From positions 202,413 through 266,412 of the forward strand of contig JAUXYJ010000055.1 of assembly GCA_030694465.1 (NCBI GenBank): 64,000 nt of DNA, read 5' to 3'. The DNA is from Deltaproteobacteria bacterium (GTDB taxonomy: Bacteria > Myxococcota_A > Polyangia > Polyangiales > Ga0077539). Under the pieces are notes generated by a model that was not told where the DNA came from, did no database searches, and worked only from the letters and a program-made list of their open reading frames with translations. Shown one piece after another: positions 1 through 9,661 of the stretch. Within the stretch, counting starts at the first letter, position 1, and each line of letters begins with the position of its first letter. A program made the position numbers and the translations under genes.

Positions 1-315
1 GTGGCTGCAAGCGCGGCCCCTACGCTGCCCACTGGGCGCATGACGCGCGCGGCGATGGCGATCTTTGGGGTCACCGCGCTGGCGGGCGCTGCGGGCTGTG
101 CTGCAGGCAACGCCGGGGGCTCGGCGACGCAGGGCGGGCAGGTCGCCTCGGGCGGCGAAGGTCCTGCGACCGGTGGCGGGGTCGACAGCGACGCGGGCGC
201 TCCGGTGACCAGCGATGACGCGGGCGCGCCGGTGCAAGACGCGGGTGCTCCGGTGGCGATCTACGGTGCCCCGGCGCCGCGGTATGGGGCGCCGCCGTCT
301 CCTGACACGGTCTAA
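1..315 (+). CDS. Small putative lipoprotein (Gly/Ala-rich, YGAP motifs), possibly truncated at the window edge
   Basis: ORF from the first base; hydrophobic segment ending AGAAGC resembles a lipobox; tail AIYGAPAPRYGAPPSPDTV. Confidence 0.5.
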   Translation: MAASAAPTLPTGRMTRAAMAIFGVTALAGAAGCAAGNAGGSATQGGQVASGGEGPATGGGVDSDAGAPVTSDDAGAPVQDAGAPVAIYGAPAPRYGAPPSPDTV

Positions 316-371
316 CTGCGTGCGGGGTTGCCTTCTTCTGCGACGCGCTCGGGTGTACCTTTCGCGCCCTG

Positions 372-1163
372 ATGAACGACGTATTTCGCGAGGGGCTCTT
401 TGCCGGGCAGACTGTGGTGGTCACCGGCGGTGGATCTGGGATTAACCTGCGTATTGCCGAGCGCTTTGCCGCGCAGGGCGCACACACCGCGCTGATCGGC
501 CGCACGCAATCGAAGCTCGACGCGGCCGTCGAGGGCATCGTGGCGGCGGGCGGCAGCGCCAGCGCCCACAGCGCAGACGTGCGCGACTACGACGCGATGG
601 CGGCGATCATGGCCGAGGTCGCGCAGACGCGCGGGCCGCTGGATGTGCTTGTGAGCGGCGCTGCAGGAAACTTTCCGGCGCCCGCTGCGGTGATGAGCTC
701 ACGTGGGTTTAAAGCCGTGCTGGACATCGACGTGCTGGGGACTTTTCATGCAGCGCGCGCGGCGTTTGAGCACCTCCGCAAGCCTGGCGCCGTGGTGCTG
801 AACATCTCAGCGCCGCAGGCCACCGTGGCCTACCCGCTGCAGTCGCACGTGTGCGCTGCGAAAGCTGGCGTAGACATGATCACCAAGACCTTGGCCCTGG
901 AGTGGGGCCCGCTGGGTGTTCGCGTGATCTCGATCTCGCCGGGGCCCATTGATGACACCGAGGGGATGCGTCGGTTGACCCCCGACGAGGACTCTCGGCA
1001 GCGCGCGATGGACGCGATGCCCTTGCGTACCTTTGGGACCCGCGATGACATCGCGAACCTCTGTCTCTTTTGTGCATCGTCTGCGGGGCGATTTATCACG
1101 GGCACCGTGCTCTCGTGCGACGGCGGGATGTCACTCGTCGGTGGCGCGGTGATGCTCGGATAG
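372..1163 (+). CDS. SDR-family oxidoreductase, 2,4-dienoyl-CoA reductase-like
   Basis: TGGGSGI NAD(P) motif, NISA and CAAKAGVDMITKTLALEWGP segments, GPI..TEG motif. Confidence 0.85.
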   Translation: MNDVFREGLFAGQTVVVTGGGSGINLRIAERFAAQGAHTALIGRTQSKLDAAVEGIVAAGGSASAHSADVRDYDAMAAIMAEVAQTRGPLDVLVSGAAGNFPAPAAVMSSRGFKAVLDIDVLGTFHAARAAFEHLRKPGAVVLNISAPQATVAYPLQSHVCAAKAGVDMITKTLALEWGPLGVRVISISPGPIDDTEGMRRLTPDEDSRQRAMDAMPLRTFGTRDDIANLCLFCASSAGRFITGTVLSCDGGMSLVGGAVMLG

Positions 1164-1190
1164 GTCATCACAGGCTCCATTGGTTTCAGC

Positions 1191-2681
1191 ATGAGGACTC
1201 GTTTGGCTATGAAAAACACACACATTTTGCTCATTGCGCTGGCGACGGTGTCGAGCGTTTCGGCGTGCCGCAAGCGCAGGCCCGAGGCCAACGCGAACGC
1301 CGCGCAGGCGCAGCCCAGTGGCACCCCGAGCGCGACGCCTGAGACTCCTGCGGTGCCTACAACCCCCGGAGTGACCGGGGCCAACAGCAACGCGGCGAGC
1401 TCTGTTCGGTCGACTCCGCCCGCTCCTGCGACTGGCTGTCCCGCGCTCATTGCGAACGCACAGTTGGGCGCTGGGACCGTGCACAACCGGGACATCACGC
1501 TCAACGAGACCTGGTCGCTTGAGGGCTCACCGCATCGGCTGCCCGACGGGGCGCTCATTGGCGACAACGTCACGCTGACGCTCGCTCCGTGCACGGTGGT
1601 GTTGGTGGGCCATGATCAGCCGATGGTGGTCTCGAGCGGTGGCGCGTTGGTGTCTGTGGGCGACGCCGAGCATCCCATTCGTATTGGCAGTGACAAAATC
1701 GATCCACAGCCTGGTGACTGGGACGGATTGACTTTTGAAGAGCAATCGCGGAGCACGTCGCGCTTGGCTTTTACGACCCTTGAGCACGGCGGGCGTGAGA
1801 CCGGCGAGCGGCCCGCGTGTCTTCACAACGATCGCGCGAGGTTGAGCGTGCAGCACGTGACGCTGCGTGCGTGTCGTGCGTACGGCGTGAGCGTTGAGAA
1901 CGCAGGCTCGTTCTCGGATGACAGCGTGGATCTGCAGGTCCATGAGCAGGTCTTGGGCGGGGCCAGTCATGGTGCAGCGGTCGTATTTTATCAGGCGGAT
2001 GCGGTGCGGACGCTCCCGACGGGCTCGTACGATCGCAACGAGAAGAGTGAGATTTTGATCTCGGGGATCGGCCCGATCGTGACGGCCTCGGGGACCTGGC
2101 GCAACCCGGGTGTGCGCTACGTGATCGCGCCCGACATTGACCTCCGCGTGCAGGGCGCTGGTGCGCCAGTGCTGACCATTGCGCCTGGAAATACCCTAGC
2201 ATTTGGAGTGGGTAGCAATCTCACTGCGGGCTGGGACACCGAGGGTGGGGTTGTTGTCGACGGGAGCAACGAAGCGGGACGCATCACGCTCACTGCGGCG
2301 TCGAGCGACCCCTCGGCGGGCGACTGGAAGGGCGTGTTTTTGGGTGAGCGCGTGATGCGGAGCCGTACGAAGTTCAACTTTGTCACGATCGCGTACGCGG
2401 GCCGTGACGACAGCACCAGCGCTCCCTGCCCATGGAACGACAACGAGGACGACGGCGCGCTCTATCTCTCCACGCCGTTGCCCGCGCAGGCGATCTCGCA
2501 CGTGACCTTCACCAACCTCCCTGAGAACACCGCGGCCATTGTGCGCGCGTGGTACACCGGGACGCTCGTGAGCTACACGGCGCCAGAACTCGGCAACGAC
2601 TTCGCGCAGGCCGGCACCACGTGCCATCAGTCCCCTGGTCGCAACGGCTCAACGTGCCCCGAGCCCGCGCGCTGTGATTAA
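1191..2681 (+). CDS. Putative lipoprotein, possibly right-handed beta-helix fold
   Basis: Signal peptide MKNTHILLIALATVSSVSAC with lipobox; repeated GDWDGL/GDWKGV-type segments. Confidence 0.6.
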   Translation: MRTRLAMKNTHILLIALATVSSVSACRKRRPEANANAAQAQPSGTPSATPETPAVPTTPGVTGANSNAASSVRSTPPAPATGCPALIANAQLGAGTVHNRDITLNETWSLEGSPHRLPDGALIGDNVTLTLAPCTVVLVGHDQPMVVSSGGALVSVGDAEHPIRIGSDKIDPQPGDWDGLTFEEQSRSTSRLAFTTLEHGGRETGERPACLHNDRARLSVQHVTLRACRAYGVSVENAGSFSDDSVDLQVHEQVLGGASHGAAVVFYQADAVRTLPTGSYDRNEKSEILISGIGPIVTASGTWRNPGVRYVIAPDIDLRVQGAGAPVLTIAPGNTLAFGVGSNLTAGWDTEGGVVVDGSNEAGRITLTAASSDPSAGDWKGVFLGERVMRSRTKFNFVTIAYAGRDDSTSAPCPWNDNEDDGALYLSTPLPAQAISHVTFTNLPENTAAIVRAWYTGTLVSYTAPELGNDFAQAGTTCHQSPGRNGSTCPEPARCD

Positions 2682-4612
2682 GACATCGTCGTCGTTTGGC
2701 TAGGCAAAAACCAGCTCATTGCCGCTGAGCCATAGGCCAAGAGGGCGGTCACACCAAAGATCTCTAGCTCAAGGGTTGGCCAGAGCATCACGGCGATCGC
2801 GCCCGCGCCAAACGACAACCCTGTGGCGATCACGCGTCGGTCAAAGAGCAGGCCCACCATGATCCACCCGCCAGAGACCCACCAGAGAAACTGGGTGAGG
2901 GCGACGTGGATGGGCACGTGCAAGATCCACGAGACGACCCAGTGTGAGACCAAGCCGACGCCCATGAGCATGGCGACCAAGAGCAGCCTACGCACGGCGG
3001 CGTTGGGCCTCTGGGTGCGCCACACGTACACCGAAGCTGCCACCGAAATCACAGCGTTAAACGTGATCGCCGCGATCGCTTCTCGGTAGCCAAACGGCAT
3101 CCATCCGGCGCGCACGGCGGCGCCCGTCGCGACCGAGAGCGCGAGATAGAACACGCCCATGGACAAGAGCAGGATGCCCCGGGTTCGCATGGTCTGTGTG
3201 GGGTCTTGATCGCGCGCAAAACCCTCGAGCGCTTCAAGACGCTTAAGAGACTCTTGCTCAGCGCGCAGGGCGGTCTCGACGCGGAGGGTAAGCGACGGCA
3301 CCGGGTGAGGGAGTTGAGTCAGCAAGGCGCTCGCGCTCTTAGGATTTTTGCAGGCCAAATGATGAGCGATCATTTGCTCTAGGGCGCGCTGGAGGCCCTC
3401 TTGGGCGGCGAGGTTTTCGCTCCATGCGCGCAGGGCTTGGAGGTATCCAAAGCGGCACTCGGTGAACGCTTGTTGCAGCGCGGTTTCGTCGCGCGAGGGG
3501 TCTCGCAAGAGCGCATGGACGGTGTCTTCGCGTGTGTGCGCTTCATGGGCGAGCGCGTGAGATGTGCGGTGCTGCAAGAAGTCTTGCAGCGCGCGGCGAA
3601 GCTGGTCTGCGGTGGTGTGTCTGGCGTCTGGCGAGCGTTCGAGGGCTTGGTGCACGATCGCACGGAGCTCTTCGGCGGTGCTTGTGGGCAGCTCGTCGAA
3701 GCTGCACTCAAAACTGCGAACGAGGCACTGGTGGATGGTGGCTCCTTCAAAGGGCGCGCGCTGTGTGATGAGCTCGTACAAGATCGCGCCCAACAAAAAC
3801 ACGTCGGTCCGCGGGGACAACGCCACCGGGTTGCACGCGGTCATCTCGGGGGCCATGTAGCGGGGCGTCCCGACGAGGGTCGTGGCGTCCCGCGCGAGCG
3901 GAAGAAACGGGTCGTCTACGAGGCTGACTGCGAGACCCCAATCGACCACATAGACCTCGCCAAACGTGCCAAGCATCACGTTGTCGGGTTTGAGATCTCT
4001 GTGCAAAATTCCACGCGAATGCGCGAAGTGCGTCGCCTCACACACCCGTCCCAAGATCCCCAAATGAAACGCGAGCGGGTCTTCGTCGAGCCCTGTAAAG
4101 AAGGGCGGCGCTTGCGTTGGGTCTGTGAGCACTTTGCTCCACGGCACGCCTTCGATGCGTCGCATGACAAAGAGCGGCGCGCCGTCGGGCGAGGTCCCCA
4201 GAAGATAGACGGGGACAATGTTCGGATGCTCGAGTCTCCCGGCGATGATGGCCTCGCGCAGGAGGTCACGATTGGCGCGTGGGTCCTGGGTGTCACGCAG
4301 GACCTTCACCGCGACCTCACGCCGAAGAGCGACCTGCTCAGCGGCCAGTACGCGACCCATCCCGCCCTCGCCCAAGAGCGCGTGGATGAACAGCTCGGGC
4401 TGTTCTGCTCGCACTTCGGAGGCCCGCACGATCGGAAACGCGCTGCGCTCCACAGTGGGTGACTTCGCACTTGAGGGAGCGTCCAGTGTGGTCAGCGTCC
4501 CGTTGCTGTCCACGGTGAGATCTGTCACTGCCAAGCCCAACGTGGCCAAGTGCGCATCCAAGCGTGCGACAGGGTCTTGAGCAGCCAATGTGGCGTCTGT
4601 TTGCGCGTTCAC
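2678..4612 (-). CDS. Serine/threonine protein kinase with C-terminal multi-helix membrane domain
   Basis: LLGEGGMGRVLAAEQ, HRDLKPDNVML, DWGLAV, GTPRYMAPEM motifs; about 6 hydrophobic helices at the C-terminus. ORF extends to 4717 but GTG at 4612 avoids most of the overlap with the TerB-like gene. Confidence 0.9.
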   Translation of the reverse strand: MNAQTDATLAAQDPVARLDAHLATLGLAVTDLTVDSNGTLTTLDAPSSAKSPTVERSAFPIVRASEVRAEQPELFIHALLGEGGMGRVLAAEQVALRREVAVKVLRDTQDPRANRDLLREAIIAGRLEHPNIVPVYLLGTSPDGAPLFVMRRIEGVPWSKVLTDPTQAPPFFTGLDEDPLAFHLGILGRVCEATHFAHSRGILHRDLKPDNVMLGTFGEVYVVDWGLAVSLVDDPFLPLARDATTLVGTPRYMAPEMTACNPVALSPRTDVFLLGAILYELITQRAPFEGATIHQCLVRSFECSFDELPTSTAEELRAIVHQALERSPDARHTTADQLRRALQDFLQHRTSHALAHEAHTREDTVHALLRDPSRDETALQQAFTECRFGYLQALRAWSENLAAQEGLQRALEQMIAHHLACKNPKSASALLTQLPHPVPSLTLRVETALRAEQESLKRLEALEGFARDQDPTQTMRTRGILLLSMGVFYLALSVATGAAVRAGWMPFGYREAIAAITFNAVISVAASVYVWRTQRPNAAVRRLLLVAMLMGVGLVSHWVVSWILHVPIHVALTQFLWWVSGGWIMVGLLFDRRVIATGLSFGAGAIAVMLWPTLELEIFGVTALLAYGSAAMSWFLPSQTTTMS

Positions 4613-4667
4613 CGAGGGCGAGCGTATCGCGGGTCTGGCAGCAACCCAATCCCATCGCGCGTCGCGA

Positions 4668-5051
4668 TCAGCGGTACTGGAGCAGTCGCTGCGCGCGGCG
4701 TGTGGCTGCTTCGACAATTTCGAGCGCGTCGCCGGGGAGAAGATCCAGCTTTTTTCCGAGCGAATCGATGAGAGCTTTCTCGTCGTCGCTCTGGGTTCCG
4801 TCGATAAAGGTCAGGACGACGGCGTGGTTGAGCAAGAGCTTGCGGTCGTCTGCGGACATCTCAGAGAGGGGGATGTCATCGATGGATCGCTGGGTCTTTG
4901 CGTACTCGCGGATGTCATTGGCTTCGCTCTCGCTGGCATCAAAGCCATTGAGCAACGCGTCGAGCATGTCGCGTTCTTCGTCCGCGAAACGGCCATCCGC
5001 CCAAGCGACGGCTACGAGAGACTTGAGGAGCGCCTTGTCTTGGTTGTGCAT
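4668..5051 (-). CDS. TerB-like family protein
   Basis: Acidic helical protein AVAWADGRFADEERDMLDALL...FIDGTQSDDEKALIDSLGKKLDL, two TerB-like repeats. Confidence 0.65.
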   Translation of the reverse strand: MHNQDKALLKSLVAVAWADGRFADEERDMLDALLNGFDASESEANDIREYAKTQRSIDDIPLSEMSADDRKLLLNHAVVLTFIDGTQSDDEKALIDSLGKKLDLLPGDALEIVEAATRRAQRLLQYR

Positions 5052-5361
5052 GGTCCGGGATGGTAACCCGACAACTCACGGCCTGAGCAAGTGTCGAATG
5101 TACTCGCGATCGACGGTCATAGACTGTCATCGCTGAGCGCGCCTTCATTTTCCTTTGCCGTGGGCGTCGAGGGTTTTGCTTGGTCGAGGTCGCACCGTGT
5201 GAGCGGGTTGCGGCGCGGTCGCGGGACACAATGTGCGATAAGTCTGAGCAGCAAGTGCGCGAGGCACCGTTGCCGTCGTGTGAAGTGTGCACAACACTTC
5301 GCGAGGCAGCAGACCTGTCTGCGTCGCAGCGCCTGATGACCCGCAAAGGACCCCAAGGTTT

Positions 5362-6816
5362 ATGACAGAGAGCACTGTTTCGCTTCGCGCGCCGTTTGCG
5401 CCCGGAGAGCCCTATGAGCTGGACCGCGCCCGGTGCCGCAAGCTGCTTGAGACTGCGCTGAGCAAGGGCGGAGACACCGCGGATGTGTACGCCGAGTTTG
5501 CTGTGGGCGGCTCGATGGTGCTCGACGAGGGCATCGTGAAGAGCGCCTCGCGTGGGGTCTCGCTGGGCGTGGGCGTGCGCGTCCGCAAGGGCGACGCTGC
5601 GGGCTATGCCTACACCGAGGATCTCTCTTGGGAGGCGCTCGTGAGGGCTGCTGAGACCGCAGCGCAGATCGCGACGGGCAACCCCGTGGCGCCACAAGAC
5701 GTGACCGAGCGCTCGGTGCCATCGCGGTACAACGTGAAGGTTCCCTCGCTGCTCGTGAGCGGTTTTGAGAAGCGCGAGCTCTTGCTGCAAGCGGACAGAG
5801 CGGCGCGGGCGGCGGACCCCAGAATTACCCGCGTCGAGGCCTCGCTCAACGAGTCGTACCGCGAGGTGCTGATGGCGACGAGCGTGGGGATTTTTGCACG
5901 GGATATTCAGCCGATGATCCGCTTTGGCGTGCGGGCGATCGCCGAAGAGAACGGCAAGCGGCAGTCGGGCTCTTCGGGTGGCGGCGGCCGCATGGGGCTC
6001 GAGTACTTCTCGCACCCCGGAAAGAGCCCTGTGGAGCACGCGCAAGAAGCGGTGCGCTCGGCCCTCGCGATGCTCGATGCGCGCGAGGCTCCCGCGGGCG
6101 AGATGGACGTGGTGCTCGCGCCGGGGGACAGCGGCGTGCTCTTGCACGAGGCGGTGGGCCATGGGCTTGAGGCCGATTTTAATCGCAAGGGCGTGAGCAA
6201 TTATTCAGGGCGCGTGGGCTCGATGGTGGCGAGCGAGCTGTGCACGATTGTGGACGACGGCGATGTTCCGTTTAACCGCGGGGCGGTCAACGTGGACGAC
6301 GAGGGCAACGTGCCGGCGTGCGCGACGCTGATCGAGAAGGGGGTGTTGCGCGGGTACATGCACGACGCGCACAGCGCCAAGCACTTTGGTGTCGCACCGA
6401 CGGGCAACGGGCGGCGCGAGAGCTTTCGCAGCGTGCCCATGCCGCGGATGACCACGACGATGCTCTTGGCCGGGCCACACGACCCCGAAGAGATCGTAAA
6501 GAGCGTGAAAAAAGGCGTGTTTGCGAGAAAATTTGGCGGCGGTCAGGTGGACATCGCGTCGGGTGATTTTGTCTTCTCGATCAGCGAGGCCTACCTCATC
6601 GAGGACGGCAAGATCACCGCGCCGCTGAAAGACGTGAATCTCATCGGCAACGGCCCCGACGCGCTGGGCAAGGTCACGATGTTGGGCACGGACCTCGCGA
6701 TCTCGGACGGGATCTGGACCTGCGGCAAAGACGGCCAGTCCGTCCCCGTGGGTGTGGCCTGCCCGACGATCAAGATTTCGGGGATGACCGTCGGCGGAAC
6801 AGACGTCTCGCGCTGA
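5362..6816 (+). CDS. tldD: TldD family metalloprotease
   Basis: HEAVGHGLEADFNRKGVSNYSGRVG (HExxxH) and the C-terminal TldD domain; paired with the TldE-like gene downstream. Confidence 0.9.
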   Translation: MTESTVSLRAPFAPGEPYELDRARCRKLLETALSKGGDTADVYAEFAVGGSMVLDEGIVKSASRGVSLGVGVRVRKGDAAGYAYTEDLSWEALVRAAETAAQIATGNPVAPQDVTERSVPSRYNVKVPSLLVSGFEKRELLLQADRAARAADPRITRVEASLNESYREVLMATSVGIFARDIQPMIRFGVRAIAEENGKRQSGSSGGGGRMGLEYFSHPGKSPVEHAQEAVRSALAMLDAREAPAGEMDVVLAPGDSGVLLHEAVGHGLEADFNRKGVSNYSGRVGSMVASELCTIVDDGDVPFNRGAVNVDDEGNVPACATLIEKGVLRGYMHDAHSAKHFGVAPTGNGRRESFRSVPMPRMTTTMLLAGPHDPEEIVKSVKKGVFARKFGGGQVDIASGDFVFSISEAYLIEDGKITAPLKDVNLIGNGPDALGKVTMLGTDLAISDGIWTCGKDGQSVPVGVACPTIKISGMTVGGTDVSR

Positions 6817-6849
6817 GCGACCTTTGCCAAAAGAGAAGAGAAAATACGC

Positions 6850-8220
6850 ATGACAAGCAGCGAAAACAGCAGCGCAGTGGCAGAGCTCTTGACCCTGGCC
6901 GAGGACGTCTTGGCCAGGCTCACCAAGGGCGGCGCGAGCGAGGCCAAAGTTGTAGCGCGGGCAGGGCAAGACCTCTCGGTGCGGGTGCGCTTGGACGAGG
7001 TCGAGCTGGTCGAAGAAGCGGGCACGCGCTCGCTCTCGGTGCGCGCGGCCAAGGGCAAACGCGTCGCGACGGCGGGCACGAGCGACATGACCCCAGCGGG
7101 GATCGAGCGCGTGGTGCGGGATGCACTTGAGCTGTGTGATCTCTCGCAAGAGGACCCGTACGCGGGCCTGCCGGACCCGAGCGAGCTCGCGATCGATGTG
7201 CCGGACTTGGCGCTCTTTGACCCGGCGTGCGACGGCGTTCGCGCGGCCGAAGCGGTGGCGCGGTGCCAGCGTGCAGAGCGCGCGGCGCGTGAGTACGACC
7301 CGAGGATTACCAACTCCGAGGGGGCGAGCTTTGGGCGCGCTTCGGGCGCGTTTGCGGTGGCCACGAGCGGGGGATTTCGTGGGGGCTATCGCGGCTCGTA
7401 CGCTTCGCTCAGCGTGTCCCCCGTGGCCGACGACGCCGACGGAAAAAAGCGCACCAGCGGCTACTGGACCTCGCGTCGGCAGCTCGCGTTGCTCGAAGAC
7501 GAGGTCGCCGTGGGCCGCGAGGCCGCGCGTCGCACGCTGCGCATGTTGGGCGCCAAAAAGATCCCGACTGGGAGCTACCCGGTGGTCTTTGAGCGCGACG
7601 CGGCGCGGTCGCTCATCGGCAACTTTGCGGGTTGCATCGTGGGAGATTCTATCTATCGCCGATCGAGCTACCTGCTCGACCGCGTGGGGACACAGGTCGC
7701 GAGCGAATTGCTTACGATTGTGGATGATCCGCTGATCCCGAGCGGGCCTGGGTCGCGGCCCTTTGACGGCGACGGGCTGCCCTCGCGGCGCAACGCTGTG
7801 GTGACCGCGGGCAAGCTCGAGACCTACCTGCTGGACACGTACTCGGCGCGCAAGCTCGGGCTCAAGTCCACGGGCTCGGCGGCGGGGATGACCGGCACGG
7901 GCGCGGGCACGAGCAACTTTGTCGTGAAAGCGGGCGAGACCCCTGCGGCGGATGTGATCAAGCAGACCAAGCGCGGGCTCTACGTGACGCAGATGATGGG
8001 CTTTGGCTTTAACGCGGTCACCGGAGACTTCTCGCGCGGCGCCTCGGGCTACTGGATCGAGGACGGCGAGCTGGCCTACCCCGTGAGCGAGGTGACCATC
8101 TCGCTTAACTTCGACAAGCTGCTCAAGAGCATCGATCTACTGGGCGATGACCTGGATTTTAAGAGCTCGATCGTGGTCCCGAGCTTCAGGGTCGCCGAGA
8201 TGACCGTCGCGGGGAGCTGA
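6850..8220 (+). CDS. pmbA: TldE/PmbA-like protein (TldD partner)
   Basis: PmbA/TldD C-terminal domain (SSYLLDRVGTQVASELLTIVDDPLIPSGPGSRPFDGDGL...); no HExxxH. Confidence 0.85.
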   Translation: MTSSENSSAVAELLTLAEDVLARLTKGGASEAKVVARAGQDLSVRVRLDEVELVEEAGTRSLSVRAAKGKRVATAGTSDMTPAGIERVVRDALELCDLSQEDPYAGLPDPSELAIDVPDLALFDPACDGVRAAEAVARCQRAERAAREYDPRITNSEGASFGRASGAFAVATSGGFRGGYRGSYASLSVSPVADDADGKKRTSGYWTSRRQLALLEDEVAVGREAARRTLRMLGAKKIPTGSYPVVFERDAARSLIGNFAGCIVGDSIYRRSSYLLDRVGTQVASELLTIVDDPLIPSGPGSRPFDGDGLPSRRNAVVTAGKLETYLLDTYSARKLGLKSTGSAAGMTGTGAGTSNFVVKAGETPAADVIKQTKRGLYVTQMMGFGFNAVTGDFSRGASGYWIEDGELAYPVSEVTISLNFDKLLKSIDLLGDDLDFKSSIVVPSFRVAEMTVAGS

Positions 8221-8268
8221 GCGAAGGGGTGCACCCGGCGACGTCGCCGGGTCTCTAGGTAGGCGGGA
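8161..8268. repeat. Duplicated segment copy 1: 3' end of the TldE gene plus palindrome
   Basis: 64 bp identical to 12752-12815, then near-identical through the palindrome and tctcta. Confidence 0.95.
8233..8252. repeat. Interspersed palindrome ACCCGGCGACGTCGCCGGGT
   Basis: Perfect 20-bp palindrome between convergent stops. Confidence 0.95.
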
Positions 8269-9661
8269 TGGGAGTGCCCAGTCCACGGATGCGCAGGCGC
8301 CGGACACGAACGCGTTCACGCACCCTGCGCGCATAGGCGACCTCGTCCGCTGTGACGTAGTCAACATTGTAGACGCGCTCGCCCGGATCTGGCTCAAAGC
8401 GCGCACCATCGGAGAGCCTAAGCAGAATGAGTTGTGTCTCGGCTGAGCCATCCCGCATGCGCGAAGCAAACGCGATCCACCCACCGCCAAATTGCACATC
8501 AAGCCCGGTGTCCACAAAGGCTCCTAGCGGCATGGTCCAGAGGTTACGCGGAGCCCAGGCGGCGGGATCCACGGTGCGCTGCGCGACGCTGAGATGCTCG
8601 TACTCGCGCTGCTGTAGATCGCCTGCGAGGGGGCTGCGTTCGAACAGCAGAATCTGTTCGCCCATGATTTTGTACCCAGCGAAGCGACGTTCGCCTGTGG
8701 GATGATACATGCGCCGCGCTGGGAGGTTGTTTTCGATCACCCACAAGCTGTCGTCGTCGTACATGCCCGTCGCGCGATTAAACTCGGTCAACATGAACCA
8801 GGTCTGGTTCTCGATGATCTGCACCGCCGCGATTTCGCCACGAAGCTCGGCCGCACTGGCGAGCGACTCCATGCGCCCTGTGACAGCGCTGTTGCGATAG
8901 ACGTTGGTGCCTAGCGTCGTCGCCACCGAGCGATTCCAGTAGGTAAAGTAGGGGATCAACGCTCTTTCAAAGCGGGGCTCGTCCATCTCCACCACGCGCT
9001 CGCGCCACACGGGATCGTTGCTCGGCGGTCCGGTCAACACAAAGTGCACCAATCGATCCTGAGTGCGAGCACGCCATATGGACATGCCGAGATGCGATCC
9101 ACCCCACGAGATGTCGCTTGCCCAACAACCCTCCTGAGCAAATGGAGCGACCTCCCAAGCTGCAACAGGAGGACCGTCGACGTGGCTTACGACGATCAGG
9201 TCGCGGGTGTTTGCGGGCCCCTCGCGTCGATACGCGATCCAGAGCTGGCCATCGATTTCGTGCCCCAAAAACTCGAAGGTGAAGTGCCACGACCTTGGGT
9301 TGCGCCAGTCATCGACCATGTCGAGGCAGTCGGCGCGGTCGGTGCACGCACGCCATTGAATCGGTGGCGCTGCAAGTTCGGGGGAGTGCGCCATGCGCGC
9401 GTCGCATTCGCATGCGAAGGGCAGTCGTTGCCAGCGTTCGGGCGTCGCAGAGATCTCGGCGCATTGCGCGGCAAGGGCAGCTTCGTCGCGACCTGCGTCT
9501 TGACGCACGACGTCGCTCCGGGCGCTGTCAATGCGTGCATCGCGTGGCCCGGCGACGTCGCCGGAAGCCCCATCGATCGAAGCGTCTTGGATATTCGAAC
9601 CCACGCAACCGAGAAATCCAAGCGCGATGCAGAGCGCGGGGGCTAGTCGTCGAAGCGACAT
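8255..9661 (-). CDS. Putative lipoprotein, unknown function
   Basis: MSLRRLAPALCIALGFLGCVGS lipoprotein signal peptide; Asp/Ala-rich linker containing GDVAG. Confidence 0.6.
   Translation of the reverse strand: MSLRRLAPALCIALGFLGCVGSNIQDASIDGASGDVAGPRDARIDSARSDVVRQDAGRDEAALAAQCAEISATPERWQRLPFACECDARMAHSPELAAPPIQWRACTDRADCLDMVDDWRNPRSWHFTFEFLGHEIDGQLWIAYRREGPANTRDLIVVSHVDGPPVAAWEVAPFAQEGCWASDISWGGSHLGMSIWRARTQDRLVHFVLTGPPSNDPVWRERVVEMDEPRFERALIPYFTYWNRSVATTLGTNVYRNSAVTGRMESLASAAELRGEIAAVQIIENQTWFMLTEFNRATGMYDDDSLWVIENNLPARRMYHPTGERRFAGYKIMGEQILLFERSPLAGDLQQREYEHLSVAQRTVDPAAWAPRNLWTMPLGAFVDTGLDVQFGGGWIAFASRMRDGSAETQLILLRLSDGARFEPDPGERVYNVDYVTADEVAYARRVRERVRVRRLRIRGLGTPIPPT
9549..9564. repeat. 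Interspersed palindrome CCGGCGACGTCGCCGG, inside a CDS
   Basis: Perfect 16-bp palindrome encoding GDVA in the lipoprotein linker. Confidence 0.9.

Noticed and set aside
4939-6162. 407-aa minus-strand ORF opposite tldD
   Set aside because: His/Arg-rich antisense reading of a strongly supported CDS; no domain. Same reasoning for other long antisense ORFs (e.g. 6205-7149, 13352-14695, 21995-22948, 43507-44457, 46518-47723).
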